A DNA stretch of 22,375 nucleotides from Ascoidea tarda (nom. inval.) (GCA_030560485.1 JAKTTS010000247.1:1-22375); one strand, 5' to 3'. Positions 1 through 8,189 are shown, counted from the first letter of the stretch. The notes: a model not told the origin generated them from the letters alone. Program-made: numbers and translations.

Positions 1-42
1 AGCTAAAATAAATTATAGCAGATAATTAAACAATAAAAAAAT

Positions 43-168
43 AAGAAAATAAGAAAATAAGAAAATAAGAAAACAGGAAAATAAGAAAATAAGATAATAA
101 GAAAATAAGAAAAGAAAATAAAAAAAGAAAATAAAAAAAAAATTAAGAAAATAAGAAAATAAGAAAAT
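43..168. repeat. 8-bp tandem repeat (AAGAAAAT)n
   Basis: Nine contiguous, slightly degenerate copies of AAGAAAAT run from 43 to 114, followed by an A-rich degenerate stretch, then three more exact copies at 145-168. One strand is almost purely purine. It lies just past the stop codon of the minus-strand gene ending at 203, so it may fall in that gene's 3' untranslated region or terminator, where it would be transcribed as a U-rich (ATTTTCTT) repeat. It is probably a simple satellite tract of no coding value; a 3'-end role is inference only. Confidence 0.85.
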
Positions 169-202
169 AATAGTTGATGAAAAATGTTATAGAAGATGTC
201 GA

Positions 203-1128
203 TTATTGAGGACTAGTAAAAGCAGTAGCAATAGGGGAATTTGTCTTAATATGGCCACATTCGACTTCAGACTCAACTTCAATCTTATCATTAGTATTTT
301 TATGATTTTGAGATTTAATGAAAGCTAACAATTCATTTCCATTAATGATTTCTTCATGGGGATCCATAAGATATAATTTATTGGTATAATAAGTTATTCT
401 TCTTGCTTGCAATTCCAGCATATCATCTGCACTTGGATTAAAAGGAAAATCATCTACAAAATTGTTATCATCAGAAATTGAAAATGAGGAATCATCAATT
501 AATGCAGGATAGCAATCGTTAGACCAAATTGTGTCGCCTAGGGGGAAAATTGGAACATCAAGAATCCATTTAGATACTTTTTCTTTATGAGGCATATTTG
601 AAGCTTGCCTTGGTTTAAAAGATTCGGGAAATGTATTCATTTCAGTTTCATAATGAAAAAATTTCTTTTTATTGTCATTAGTATTTCTACTATTTCTACT
701 ATTTCTATTATTTCTTTTATTTCTATTTGTACCATAATTATCCACTTTATTTAAGTTAATAAAGTCGTTATGAACAATTGAACTTGGCTTTGAACCTGTG
801 GCAATAAATTCTTCATAATTTTGAGGGAAAGATTGAGGAGGCAAAAGAAAATTTTTGGGAGAAAAGTTTTGATGAGCTAAAGAAGGAGATAAACTTTTGT
901 TTGGACTTTTTGCTGTATACTGGTTGTGAAGCAAAGGAGAAACATAAGCAGAATCTGGAGGAGCAGCCATGTAAAATGAAAAATCCGGTCTAAATAGTTT
1001 ATTAGGAACAGGAGTTAAATACTAGAATAAAATATAAATGGAAGTTAGAATCCTAGTTATCTTAGCTGAATTATAATAATTTAATAAAATATGTGTTTAT
1101 TTACCATATTATCATGTAGAGTATCCAT
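203..1128 (-). CDS. unrecognised S/T-P-rich protein, probable two-exon gene
   Basis: I do not recognise this protein. Proposed exons are 1105-1128 (eight codons, MDTLHDNM) and 203-1021, giving 280 residues. The uninterrupted alternative starts at the ATG at 970 and gives 255 residues. The N-terminal half carries many proline-directed sites (LTP, VSP, KSP, LSP, FSP) and two more lie at the C-terminus (NSP, TSP), which suggests CDK or MAPK phosphorylation by inference. An Asn/Arg-rich stretch sits in the middle. The most protein-like, non-repetitive part is the C-terminal half: a WILDVPIFPLGD segment, an acidic DDSSFSISDDNNFVDDF segment, and a likely helix around LELQARRITYYTNKLYLMD. No membrane segment or signal peptide is visible. 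It lies in tandem behind CPD1 with a 348-bp gap. The coding call is moderately firm; the function is unknown. Confidence 0.7.
1022..1104 (-). other. probable spliceosomal intron, 83 nt
   Basis: Read on the minus strand, the segment starts GTAAAT, contains TTCTAAC (close to the yeast branch point TACTAAC) about 23 nt before the end, and ends TTCTAG. Removing it joins an ATG-containing eight-codon exon in phase 0 to an open stretch of 17 codons upstream of the first in-frame ATG of the main reading frame. Without splicing, an in-frame TAG lies immediately before that stretch. The joined N-terminus reads plausibly as protein (YLTPVPNKLFRPDFSFY before MAAPPD). The 5' splice site is not the commonest yeast form, so this is probable rather than certain. 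Confidence 0.6.
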
Positions 1129-1476
1129 TTTTTGGTAACAATCAACCATGTTATTATTTCTTTTAAACAAACAAACAATCCAAATAAATAAAAGAAAATA
1201 AAATAAAAAGCAGAAAACGAAAAATTAAAAAAAAAAAAAATTGATATTAATTGTTTCTCACAAGAAGAAACTAAAAATGAGAAAAAGAAATTGACCGAAG
1301 AAATTGGATTTATATTGAAGGACCAACTGATAGAATATTGCAAAGATAAAAAAAACAACAAACCAACACAAAGACGATTTTTGTGTTTAAACTTGAATAA
1401 ACTTGGATAATGAAAACAAAAAACTACAGAAATTTCCGTTTTAGTGTTTTTTGTGTTTATATTAATTGTAAGCAAG
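1129..1476. promoter_or_regulatory. AT-rich spacer between tandem minus-strand genes
   Basis: This 348-bp gap must hold the 3' end of CPD1 and the promoter of the gene at 203-1128. It is very A-rich on the plus strand (T-rich in the direction of transcription) and includes a run of A at about 1229-1240. I saw no consensus TATA box I would defend, no RNA gene, and no convincing coding region; a minus-strand open frame here is a hydrophobic by-product of the T-rich strand. Confidence 0.5.
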
Positions 1477-2694
1477 TTATTTATGAAAGTCAATTGAGCC
1501 CAAAACTTGCCAATCTTGAACATTTCCTTCACAATTTACTATTTTCAAAGTTCCATAATTCCAGCCTAAGTTTGGGTAATTGATTAAATTATTTTCATTT
1601 AAATTATAAATATCTAAAGAATCTTCTATTCTGATTTTGATGGTTCTAATTAAAGAGGAATTTAATTTGTAAATATTTGAATAAACAAGAGACAAGTGAG
1701 GATTAAATTGGTTTGTTGACCAATCTTCAGCGATTTTTTTTGCTTTTAGACTTAGATCATTTTCGTTTAAAATAACGGATGGTGGTTTTGCGTTTGGCGG
1801 GATAATTATATCTAAATCATAACCATAGTCGAGAGTTGAGCTATTGTATTTATTTGAGGAAGATGAGGAAATTGAGAAATGAGAAGAATGGTTATTGATT
1901 GATTTTGATCTTGATCTGGAGGAATTCCTTGAATGGGAAGGTAATTTTAGAGAGGAATTTCTTGATAGAGACAGAGCTTTTGAGATTGAAGAATTTCTTT
2001 TAAGATCAATAGTATTTTTTTCGTTTATAGTGGCGTTTTCTTGGTTATTATTGATATTATTATTGGTACTATTATTGGTACTATTATTGGTATTATTATT
2101 ATTATTATTATTATTGATATTGGTATTATTATTATTGGTATTATTATAATTATTATTATCGTTATTTTTAATATTGCTAATATTATTATTATTGTTGTTA
2201 TTGAATTGAATTGAATAATTGTTTGGGTTATTTAAAATTTTTAGTTTAGGTAATTCAACAAATAATTCTCTAATAATTCTAGCAAAGCTGATCAAGTTTG
2301 GATTTTTAAAAATTTGAAAATGAATTTTATTAAAATAGTTTCTTCCAACAGCGAATTTATCAAATTGAATCAAGCTATTTAAATTGTCTGAATTATTTAA
2401 AGAGATTTGATCATTAATTGTTGAGTTATTAGAATCAATAGTATTGTTTTGATTTGAATCATTGAGCAAGATATTAGAGGATATATTTAAAGAGGACAAG
2501 GCAATTAAAGAAGCGTTTAAGATTTTGTTTATATCAGAATTTGAGGAGATAAATAAATTTGAGGTTATAGTGATATGAGGCTCAAAAATTGGAGGAAAAT
2601 CATCAAATAAAGGTTGTAAACTGATAATCAAATTTGAGAGAACATCATACAACTGAGAGCTTTTTTTGGGAACAAACCAAAGAGCAATAGCCAT
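1477..2694 (-). CDS. CPD1: 2',3'-cyclic-nucleotide 3'-phosphodiesterase Cpd1
   Basis: This is the fungal 2H phosphoesterase that opens ADP-ribose 1'',2''-cyclic phosphate, a by-product of tRNA splicing, to ADP-ribose 1''-phosphate. The start MAIALWFVP matches the S. cerevisiae protein start MAIALWY; an in-frame ATG nine codons upstream (2721) is less likely. Both catalytic H-x-T/S motifs are visible: H40-I-T42 in EPHITITS and H333-L-S335 in NPHLSLVYS. The conserved end, KIVNCEGNVQDWQVLG, closely resembles the yeast VVNCVGPVQDWEVLGR. The protein has 405 residues against about 239 in S. cerevisiae. The excess is a low-complexity insertion between the two motifs: an Asn-rich tract (roughly residues 160-235) and a Ser/Arg-rich tract after it. 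The two HxT/S half-domains look intact, so activity is expected. It diverges from the amidotransferase-like gene at 3058. Confidence 0.93.
   Translation of the reverse strand: MAIALWFVPKKSSQLYDVLSNLIISLQPLFDDFPPIFEPHITITSNLFISSNSDINKILNASLIALSSLNISSNILLNDSNQNNTIDSNNSTINDQISLNNSDNLNSLIQFDKFAVGRNYFNKIHFQIFKNPNLISFARIIRELFVELPKLKILNNPNNYSIQFNNNNNNNISNIKNNDNNNYNNTNNNNTNINNNNNNNNTNNSTNNSTNNNINNNQENATINEKNTIDLKRNSSISKALSLSRNSSLKLPSHSRNSSRSRSKSINNHSSHFSISSSSSNKYNSSTLDYGYDLDIIIPPNAKPPSVILNENDLSLKAKKIAEDWSTNQFNPHLSLVYSNIYKLNSSLIRTIKIRIEDSLDIYNLNENNLINYPNLGWNYGTLKIVNCEGNVQDWQVLGSIDFHK
2046..2210. repeat. ATT/AAT trinucleotide tract inside CPD1
   Basis: A nearly continuous run of TTA/ATT triplets with GGT and GAT interruptions encodes the poly-Asn segment of CPD1 on the minus strand. 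Segments such as TACTATTATTGG recur in tandem near 2064-2090. It is a microsatellite in a loop between the two catalytic motifs and is likely variable in length between strains. Confidence 0.85.
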
Positions 2695-3057
2695 TTCAGA
2701 AAATGCAATTAAAAAATTCAACAGAAAAACTGGTATTAAGTCAATGTACTGGATCCAAAGGATATAAATAATATAACGAATATAAAGATATTAAAGAGAA
2801 GATCAAGAAAATAATGAAACTGATAAAGCAGGTTGTTGGAGTGAGATGGGCGAGCCGGGAAAGTGCCAACCGGATTGAGCCAGCGGTGTGGAAGCGCAAA
2901 AACACAAAAGAGCCGAAAGGAGGGCGAGTCCTGTGCACGGGAAAGTCACGTTTTGGGTTTCCAATCAGAAAAGATAAAGATGGAGATAGATAGATAGAGA
3001 AAGATAGAGAAAGATAGAGATAAGGATTGAGAGCAAAAGCACCAAGAAAGGCAGACC
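2695..3057. promoter_or_regulatory. divergent promoter CPD1 / amidotransferase-like gene, with GATA array
   Basis: This 363-bp segment separates two divergent genes. Its middle (about 2840-2945) is noticeably richer in G+C than the flanks. From 2985 to 3024 there are six GATA tetramers (2985, 2989, 2993, 3003, 3013, 3019), including two exact copies of AAGATAGAGA at 3001 and 3011. The last GATA belongs to GATAAG at 3019-3024, the consensus core of fungal GATA factors used in nitrogen control. GATA-factor binding is inference: the array ends about 33 bp before the ATG and could equally be a simple repeat in the 5' leader. Confidence 0.5.
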
Positions 3058-3894
3058 ATGACTATTGATTCAAAAAAAAAATACATCAGTGTTTTTGTTT
3101 TGGACACACCCATAAGCCAGGATATTTACGCTGAGTTTGGGGATTTTGGTGATCAGGGAATCGAGTTGATGAAAACATCACAGTTTTATGATCAGAAAGC
3201 GATTTATTTCAAAAGATTTGATGTTATCGGCAAAATTGAGTTGCCAGACTTGGATGATCCTGAACAAGTAAAAAATTTGGAAAACAACTGTTTGGGAATT
3301 TATTTGACAGGATCAAGAAGTGATAGCTTTGCAGATGAAGAATGGATTTTAAGATTGAACGAGTTTTTGAGAAAGGTATTGGAAAAAGACCATATTAAAT
3401 TGCCAATTGTCGGGATTTGTTTTGGACATCAGATTATTGGAAGGATTCTTGGGTATAAAATTGGAAGAAATTTGAAGGGTTGGGAGATAGGAGCTACTGT
3501 AGTTCAGCTTGGGAAGGAATTTCAGGAGGTAATTGGTGAATTGGGTAGCCGGCAGGAATTGGTGATTAATGAATCACACCAAGACGTTGTGTTTAAAGAG
3601 TTAAATGGTGAAAGCAGTAAGAACATAGAAGCGAGTGATTTTACAATCATTGGAACATCAGAAATATGTTCCAATCAGGGGTTTGTAAGCAAAAAGAAAA
3701 AAGTGTTGACCTTTCAGGGACATCCCGAGTTTTCCAAAGGGTTTATCCTTAAGAGCTTGTATGGGAAGTTGGAAAAAAAGGAAATTGATGGGGACGTAAT
3801 CAAGCAAGCGCTTGAATCAACCGAGCTGTTGAAAAATGACAATTTATTGATTGCTGATTTGATTGTGAAGTTCTTTCTCGATAACAGTAAATAA
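3058..3894 (+). CDS. class I glutamine amidotransferase-like protein
   Basis: The 278-residue protein has a class I glutamine amidotransferase fold and resembles the small stand-alone fungal proteins related to S. cerevisiae YLR126C. The nucleophile elbow is GICFGHQ with Cys121. The other triad residues are His222 and Glu224 in GHPEFS, so all catalytic residues are present. There is no attached synthase domain, no signal peptide and no membrane segment; a cytosolic enzyme is expected. Family members include gamma-glutamyl peptide hydrolases and uncharacterised GATases, so the acceptor or substrate is unknown. The ATG follows an A-rich leader and is the first of the frame. The family call is firm; the precise reaction is not. 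Confidence 0.88.
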   Translation: MTIDSKKKYISVFVLDTPISQDIYAEFGDFGDQGIELMKTSQFYDQKAIYFKRFDVIGKIELPDLDDPEQVKNLENNCLGIYLTGSRSDSFADEEWILRLNEFLRKVLEKDHIKLPIVGICFGHQIIGRILGYKIGRNLKGWEIGATVVQLGKEFQEVIGELGSRQELVINESHQDVVFKELNGESSKNIEASDFTIIGTSEICSNQGFVSKKKKVLTFQGHPEFSKGFILKSLYGKLEKKEIDGDVIKQALESTELLKNDNLLIADLIVKFFLDNSK

Positions 3895-4161
3895 ATGAAG
3901 TAAATTGCAAGCCAAGAACGCCAAGAAACGCAGGTACATGCGGGGCGCGTGGAGCTGGAGAGAGCGGTAAAGCACGTTGAAATGCTGAACCCTGCGTTGT
4001 AGAGGCAGCGCGCGCGGGGGAGCCGGGCTCTGGCAGGCCCGTCTGATGATGGCTGATTGCGGGTGCCGCTCTCGCAGTGGTGGTGGATTGTGGAGGCAGA
4101 AAAGGTGTGGGTGGCGCGACGTAGCGCCAAGGGCAGCAACAGCTGGCACTAGCACCGGAAA

Positions 4162-4225
4162 AGCAGCACAAGCAGCAGAAACCGCAGAAACCACAGAAAC
4201 CACAGACACAGCAGAAACAGCAGCG
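4162..4225. repeat. CAG / CAGAAAC imperfect tandem repeat
   Basis: A run of imperfect CAGCAG, GCAGAAAC and CACAGAAAC units, about 9 bp in period, lies in the G+C-rich region upstream of the USP-fold gene. A comparable CAG-rich run occurs upstream of RRP4 (15498-15540). Confidence 0.65.
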
Positions 4226-4331
4226 CCAAGGCTTAAGCCCTTTGTTGCAGCTGCAGCAGCTGAGAAGCTCAGTTGCTTGGTATTGCTGCATGTGTGCGTT
4301 GCTTTCCGTCTGCAGTTCTAGATCAGCGTGG

Positions 4332-4339
4332 TATAAATA
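4332..4339 (+). promoter_or_regulatory. TATA box of the USP-fold gene
   Basis: TATAAATA lies 224 bp before the chosen start codon. The first ATG after it is the one at 4563. This is the main reason to reject longer N-terminal versions of the protein that begin upstream of the box. Confidence 0.6.
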
Positions 4340-4562
4340 CTGCCCGAAAAGTCCCTCTTTCTCTTGCTCCAGTTTCATCTGGCTGCTTCTTCTGGTTTAT
4401 CTGCTTTGGGCTTGTTCTTTGTTTTTATCTTTTCTCGTTGTCCATAATACTTCTACCACCAATACTATACTATATTTCCCATCTCTTTCTCGTTTTGTGC
4501 TTTTCGCCATATACTATATTTTTTTTGCTTTCTGTATCCATATATCTTTCTCCCTTTCTCAA

Positions 4563-7500
4563 ATGTCAATATCCTCAAATCATTCTCCCCACGATCTCTC
4601 TTCATTTCACTTTGAAAAAAGGGTCTCCTTTAACAGTCTTTTCATTGACATAATAGACCCTGAAAAGCCTCGCTTTGTTCCATCTTTTATTTACAACAAC
4701 ATAGACGGCAATTCTTCGTCAACCACTGATCTTCTGGCAAAAATTAAAAAAAAAAAGCTAGATTTAAATTTTGGCTATGCTCCTATCAGGTCCTCTTTGG
4801 CTTCCTCAAATCTTGATCCTTCTTTATTTAAATTCGATAGCTTCAATGTAGTCAATTCTCAGGATATTAAATTGAATCATATAAAAAAATCAAACGAATA
4901 CAAACTACAACAAGAAAAAATTAAAGAAAGAAAAAGAAAGAAACTACCTCCTCCAAAAAATAAAAGTATTCTAAAAAAATCCTTTTTAAAATCTTCCTCT
5001 CTGAGCGAAAATTCAAGCTTGAAATTATCAAATTCAAACCTTTTAACTTCTTCAGATGATTCATTAAACGACCAAGCTTTAACTGATTCAAACACACGAA
5101 TAAATACAATTCATCCTGATTTATTTCTAAATTCAAAATCTCTTAATTCCATTCAAAATAACCCAAAATCATCCAATTCTAAAAAGAATTCCTTTTCAAA
5201 CCCGAATTCCTTTTCTTCAGTCTCAAAAAAATTCTCTTCTGAAGATCAAGACTCTCAAACTTTAAAAAATACCCAGCTTAATATCCTATTCACAAGTGAC
5301 AATTCTAATTTCTTTTATCAACAACAGCATCAATCTTCTGCAATTGACATTGATGCCTTCAACAACATAAACAATTCCTTAACTGAGGAAAGAAAAAGAA
5401 GAAAACTAACTGAAATGACTGACGAAGAAATTTTAAAATTAGACAATCAGTTTTTTTTGAAAAAATCAACTGATATAAACACTGAACAGTTTCTAGGAAA
5501 TCTTGTTTCCGAGTTTAATCTGAATAACAATAGCAATAATAATATTGATAACGCTAATGATGATAACATTCTTAGCATGAATAATCGTAGCTATACTGTG
5601 GATGACGCTCCAAAGTATAGCGAAGATGGTACAAACATAACAAATTTATTCAATAAACAATACCCATCAAGGCCAACTGTTGGCTACAAATCCTTTATTT
5701 TAAAAAAACGACATCCGGATTTCGATCAATTTTTATTGAAAAATACAATCCATAAACCCAAAGATCACTACACGTCTTTTAAACAAGAACAAGAAAATTT
5801 TGCCAATTTAAATATTAACAGCCTACCGCCACTAATCAAAGAAGATTTGGAAGAAGAATTTCAGTCTTCCTCTCAAGTAATTTTGCTTTATTTAAGTGGC
5901 AGAAAACATACCTGGTCCTCAATTGATTACACTTTGGACAACTTGATTCATAATGGCGATCAATTGATTCTTATAACAACCATTCCTTCAAATTTTGAAC
6001 TGATAGAAAGCTGGCTAAAGTCTAACAGTTTATTAAAAATTAAAAAAAATACTAAAAAAAAGTCTTACAAAACTTCTTCAATGCTAGATGATTTGGAATC
6101 GTCACTATCTAGAGTTAATTCGAGATCTTCATTTTCAAGTCTTCAATCGAAACCGGCTCCATCGATTTATAGTTTATCACTAGCAAATACAAACAACAAA
6201 AGTAGAGTGCCTTATAAAATTGTTCCCCTAGAAAAACAAGATAAAGGTTTCAAGTCGTCAAGCTATAAGAGTTTGAATTTTTACTACAATGGCAACAACA
6301 ATAGCACTAATGGTAATACTAATAGTAATAGCCTTAGTAATAGCCTTAGTAATAGCCTTGGTAAATATAATGGTGACAATAGTGATAGCATTACTGGAGA
6401 TAAATATAATAGCAATAATAGCAATAAAAGCAATAATAATGAGCACTCAGTTGAAATCAAAGACATCAACGAAAGAAATGAAAAATTAATTGAATATATT
6501 AATAAAAAGCTTTCCAAGTTGATGGACTATGTCATCAAATTATGTAATGAGAAACGACTAAAAATTGAAATCACTATTGAAGTTTGTTGTGATGAACCAA
6601 TTAATAAGAAATATGAGGAAATCAAGCAAAAAGAAATTGAAAATAATTATTTGAAGCAAAAAAATCTAAGTGCAAATAATATGAACAATCTTAATGGATT
6701 CCGTAAAAATTCTGCCAATATTGAAGATTTTTTATTGTATAAAAAGGACAGTGAAACAAATAAAAAAGAATCAAAATTAACATCAATGTACAAGAATTTG
6801 TTGCATAAGAAGTTGGATTTGAAATATATTTTCCGAAATGTGATTGAAGTATATAGTCCCAATACGATTGTCATTGGATCTAAAAGAGAGGATCTTAAGT
6901 TAACTGTTGGAGTTGAAGAATTGGAAAATTTATCAAAGGTTACAACCATGTCATCAGAGGTTAATTCAAGCGAAGAGAGGAATAAAGGCAAAAGCATTAA
7001 TGGTAAAGAAGGAGATTTATCTAAAATTCGAACTTCTGCTTCATTACTTTACTATGATATAAAAAGAGAATTATCAGGAGATAACAGTGGATCAGATGTA
7101 TTAAATCGAACGATAACCTCATTATCACAGATTGATGGAGTGACTAAATTTGAAAAGGGAATCAAAAACAAAAGAATTAGACTATCCGAGTTTTTGGTCA
7201 AAACATGCAAGATGCCAGTATTGGTTGTTCCAAACGTTTATTATAACGAAAACGGAGGAGGAAACAAACGTAATATCAATAGGAAATGGGATAATGATTG
7301 GGATGGCATAGATGATGATGATGATGATGATTACGATTACGACGAAGAATACGATGAAGATTATGATAGTGATGAGCTGAGTGAAGAAAAGAAAATAAAA
7401 AAAATAAAGAAAGAAAAAGAATATGATAATAATAATGATAATAATGATAATAATGATAATGATAATAATAATGATAATAATGATAATAATGATAATGATA

Positions 7501-8189
7501 ATAAAGATAAAATAGTTTGTCAGGATTTTTTTGAAAAGTTGCTAACTGAAGTGAGTGATAAATCCCGTAAGGAGAGCATAAATTATATCAAAAACTCAAG
7601 ATATGATTATTCTAATATGAAAAGTAAAGAACATAAAAAAGTTGGAAAAGAATTGAAGGACTACAAGATGAGTAGCGAATACACGGATTCAAGTGACAGT
7701 GAATCCGATGACAATGTTGATGAAAAGCCATACTTGCCAAAGGAGTTGAAGCCCAAGAGGGCAGCACCAGCAAACACTACGTTGCAGTTGAATGGGAAAC
7801 CCAAAGCAGGAAACAGTGGCAGCACTTCCGTGGCCGGAATGACCTCTCACATCCAGTTTTTGGATGAGCTCAACCACAATAGCAATACAAAGAAAGCAGT
7901 CAGCGCAACGAACATGTTGTTGGGAACAGATCTGGCCTCCAGTGGTAGAAGCAGAAGGATGTCGTACCAGGAGATATTGGCGAGATGTGACACAAACAAA
8001 GTTGCCAGCGAGCTGGAGAAGGAAGGCGACGCTTCCAGGAGACCCAGCCGGGCGGAGCCAGCGCGGCCCGCAGCACAAACGGCTTCTCTGGCGGCTGGAG
8101 CGACGGCACCACCAAAAGCACTACCGAAGACAGGCTCCAAGAAGAGCGTCTTTGGCGGCTTGATCAAAAGATGGAACCGAAAAAAGTAA
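4563..8189 (+). CDS. large universal stress protein (UspA-fold) family protein
   Basis: The protein has 1208 residues from the ATG at 4563, the first after the TATA box. Pieces of a UspA fold occur in order but far apart: a first strand and helix (VILLYLSGRKHTWSSIDYTLDNLI, shown here only as a landmark at about residues 437-460), strand QLILITTIP near 467, a helix/strand KLCNEKRLKIEITIEV near 660, the segment EVYSPNTIVIGSKRE near 760-775, and the last strand KMPVLVVPN near 885. The final part matches the usual USP ending (xVxVIGS ... PVLVVP). Long Ser-, Asn- and Lys-rich linkers separate them. An acidic Asp/Glu run (about 916-943) and an Asn/Asp repeat (about 953-982) follow. The tail carries RRMS, a PKA-type site, and ends basic in KRWNRKK. 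Near the N-terminus KRVSF fits the PP1-docking RVxF pattern. Stress or cell-wall signalling is inference. Confidence 0.78.
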   Translation: MSISSNHSPHDLSSFHFEKRVSFNSLFIDIIDPEKPRFVPSFIYNNIDGNSSSTTDLLAKIKKKKLDLNFGYAPIRSSLASSNLDPSLFKFDSFNVVNSQDIKLNHIKKSNEYKLQQEKIKERKRKKLPPPKNKSILKKSFLKSSSLSENSSLKLSNSNLLTSSDDSLNDQALTDSNTRINTIHPDLFLNSKSLNSIQNNPKSSNSKKNSFSNPNSFSSVSKKFSSEDQDSQTLKNTQLNILFTSDNSNFFYQQQHQSSAIDIDAFNNINNSLTEERKRRKLTEMTDEEILKLDNQFFLKKSTDINTEQFLGNLVSEFNLNNNSNNNIDNANDDNILSMNNRSYTVDDAPKYSEDGTNITNLFNKQYPSRPTVGYKSFILKKRHPDFDQFLLKNTIHKPKDHYTSFKQEQENFANLNINSLPPLIKEDLEEEFQSSSQVILLYLSGRKHTWSSIDYTLDNLIHNGDQLILITTIPSNFELIESWLKSNSLLKIKKNTKKKSYKTSSMLDDLESSLSRVNSRSSFSSLQSKPAPSIYSLSLANTNNKSRVPYKIVPLEKQDKGFKSSSYKSLNFYYNGNNNSTNGNTNSNSLSNSLSNSLGKYNGDNSDSITGDKYNSNNSNKSNNNEHSVEIKDINERNEKLIEYINKKLSKLMDYVIKLCNEKRLKIEITIEVCCDEPINKKYEEIKQKEIENNYLKQKNLSANNMNNLNGFRKNSANIEDFLLYKKDSETNKKESKLTSMYKNLLHKKLDLKYIFRNVIEVYSPNTIVIGSKREDLKLTVGVEELENLSKVTTMSSEVNSSEERNKGKSINGKEGDLSKIRTSASLLYYDIKRELSGDNSGSDVLNRTITSLSQIDGVTKFEKGIKNKRIRLSEFLVKTCKMPVLVVPNVYYNENGGGNKRNINRKWDNDWDGIDDDDDDDYDYDEEYDEDYDSDELSEEKKIKKIKKEKEYDNNNDNNDNNDNDNNNDNNDNNDNDNKDKIVCQDFFEKLLTEVSDKSRKESINYIKNSRYDYSNMKSKEHKKVGKELKDYKMSSEYTDSSDSESDDNVDEKPYLPKELKPKRAAPANTTLQLNGKPKAGNSGSTSVAGMTSHIQFLDELNHNSNTKKAVSATNMLLGTDLASSGRSRRMSYQEILARCDTNKVASELEKEGDASRRPSRAEPARPAAQTASLAAGATAPPKALPKTGSKKSVFGGLIKRWNRKK
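6327..6362. repeat. 12-bp repeat AGTAATAGCCTT inside the USP-fold gene
   Basis: Three tandem copies of AGTAATAGCCTT encode repeated SNSL units in a linker between the parts of the USP fold. Irregular AATAGCAAT-type repeats continue downstream to about 6440. Confidence 0.8.
7420..7510. repeat. GATAAT repeat inside the USP-fold gene
   Basis: A run of GATAAT and AATGAT units encodes the alternating Asp/Asn tract after the last USP strand. It follows a GATGATGAT run at about 7309-7332 that encodes poly-Asp. Length variation between strains is likely. Confidence 0.85.

Larger units (their letters stand above)
3895..4562. promoter_or_regulatory. G+C-rich spacer and promoter of the USP-fold gene
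   Basis: The first ~430 bp (about 3930-4320) are strikingly G+C-rich compared with the genes on either side. They include a CAG/GAAACC-type repeat at 4162-4225. A TATA box follows at 4332-4339. The segment 4345-4562 is pyrimidine-rich on the coding strand and contains no ATG I could see, as expected of a yeast 5' leader. Several reading frames cross the G+C-rich part on both strands, but their predicted products look like random composition and match nothing I know. Confidence 0.6.

Noticed and set aside
1101-1532. A 143-residue hydrophobic Phe-rich minus-strand frame
   Set aside because: It overlaps the end of CPD1 in another frame and covers T-rich intergenic sequence; composition explains the apparent membrane segments.
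2985-3024. GATA array as a CRISPR-like or other regularly spaced array
   Set aside because: Units are 4-10 bp without spacers; it is a simple sequence repeat or factor-binding array in a eukaryotic genome.
3714-4378. Overlapping minus- and plus-strand reading frames in the G+C-rich spacer, some Cys- or Ala-rich
   Set aside because: They overlap one another in several frames, encode repeat-driven composition, and resemble no protein I know. G+C-rich sequence has few stops by chance.
4242-4562. A 107-residue N-terminal extension of the USP-fold protein, hydrophobic in its second half
   Set aside because: It crosses a G+C-rich spacer and a T/C-rich leader, begins upstream of the TATA box at 4332, and there is no ATG between that box and 4563. 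The hydrophobic look comes from the pyrimidine-rich leader.
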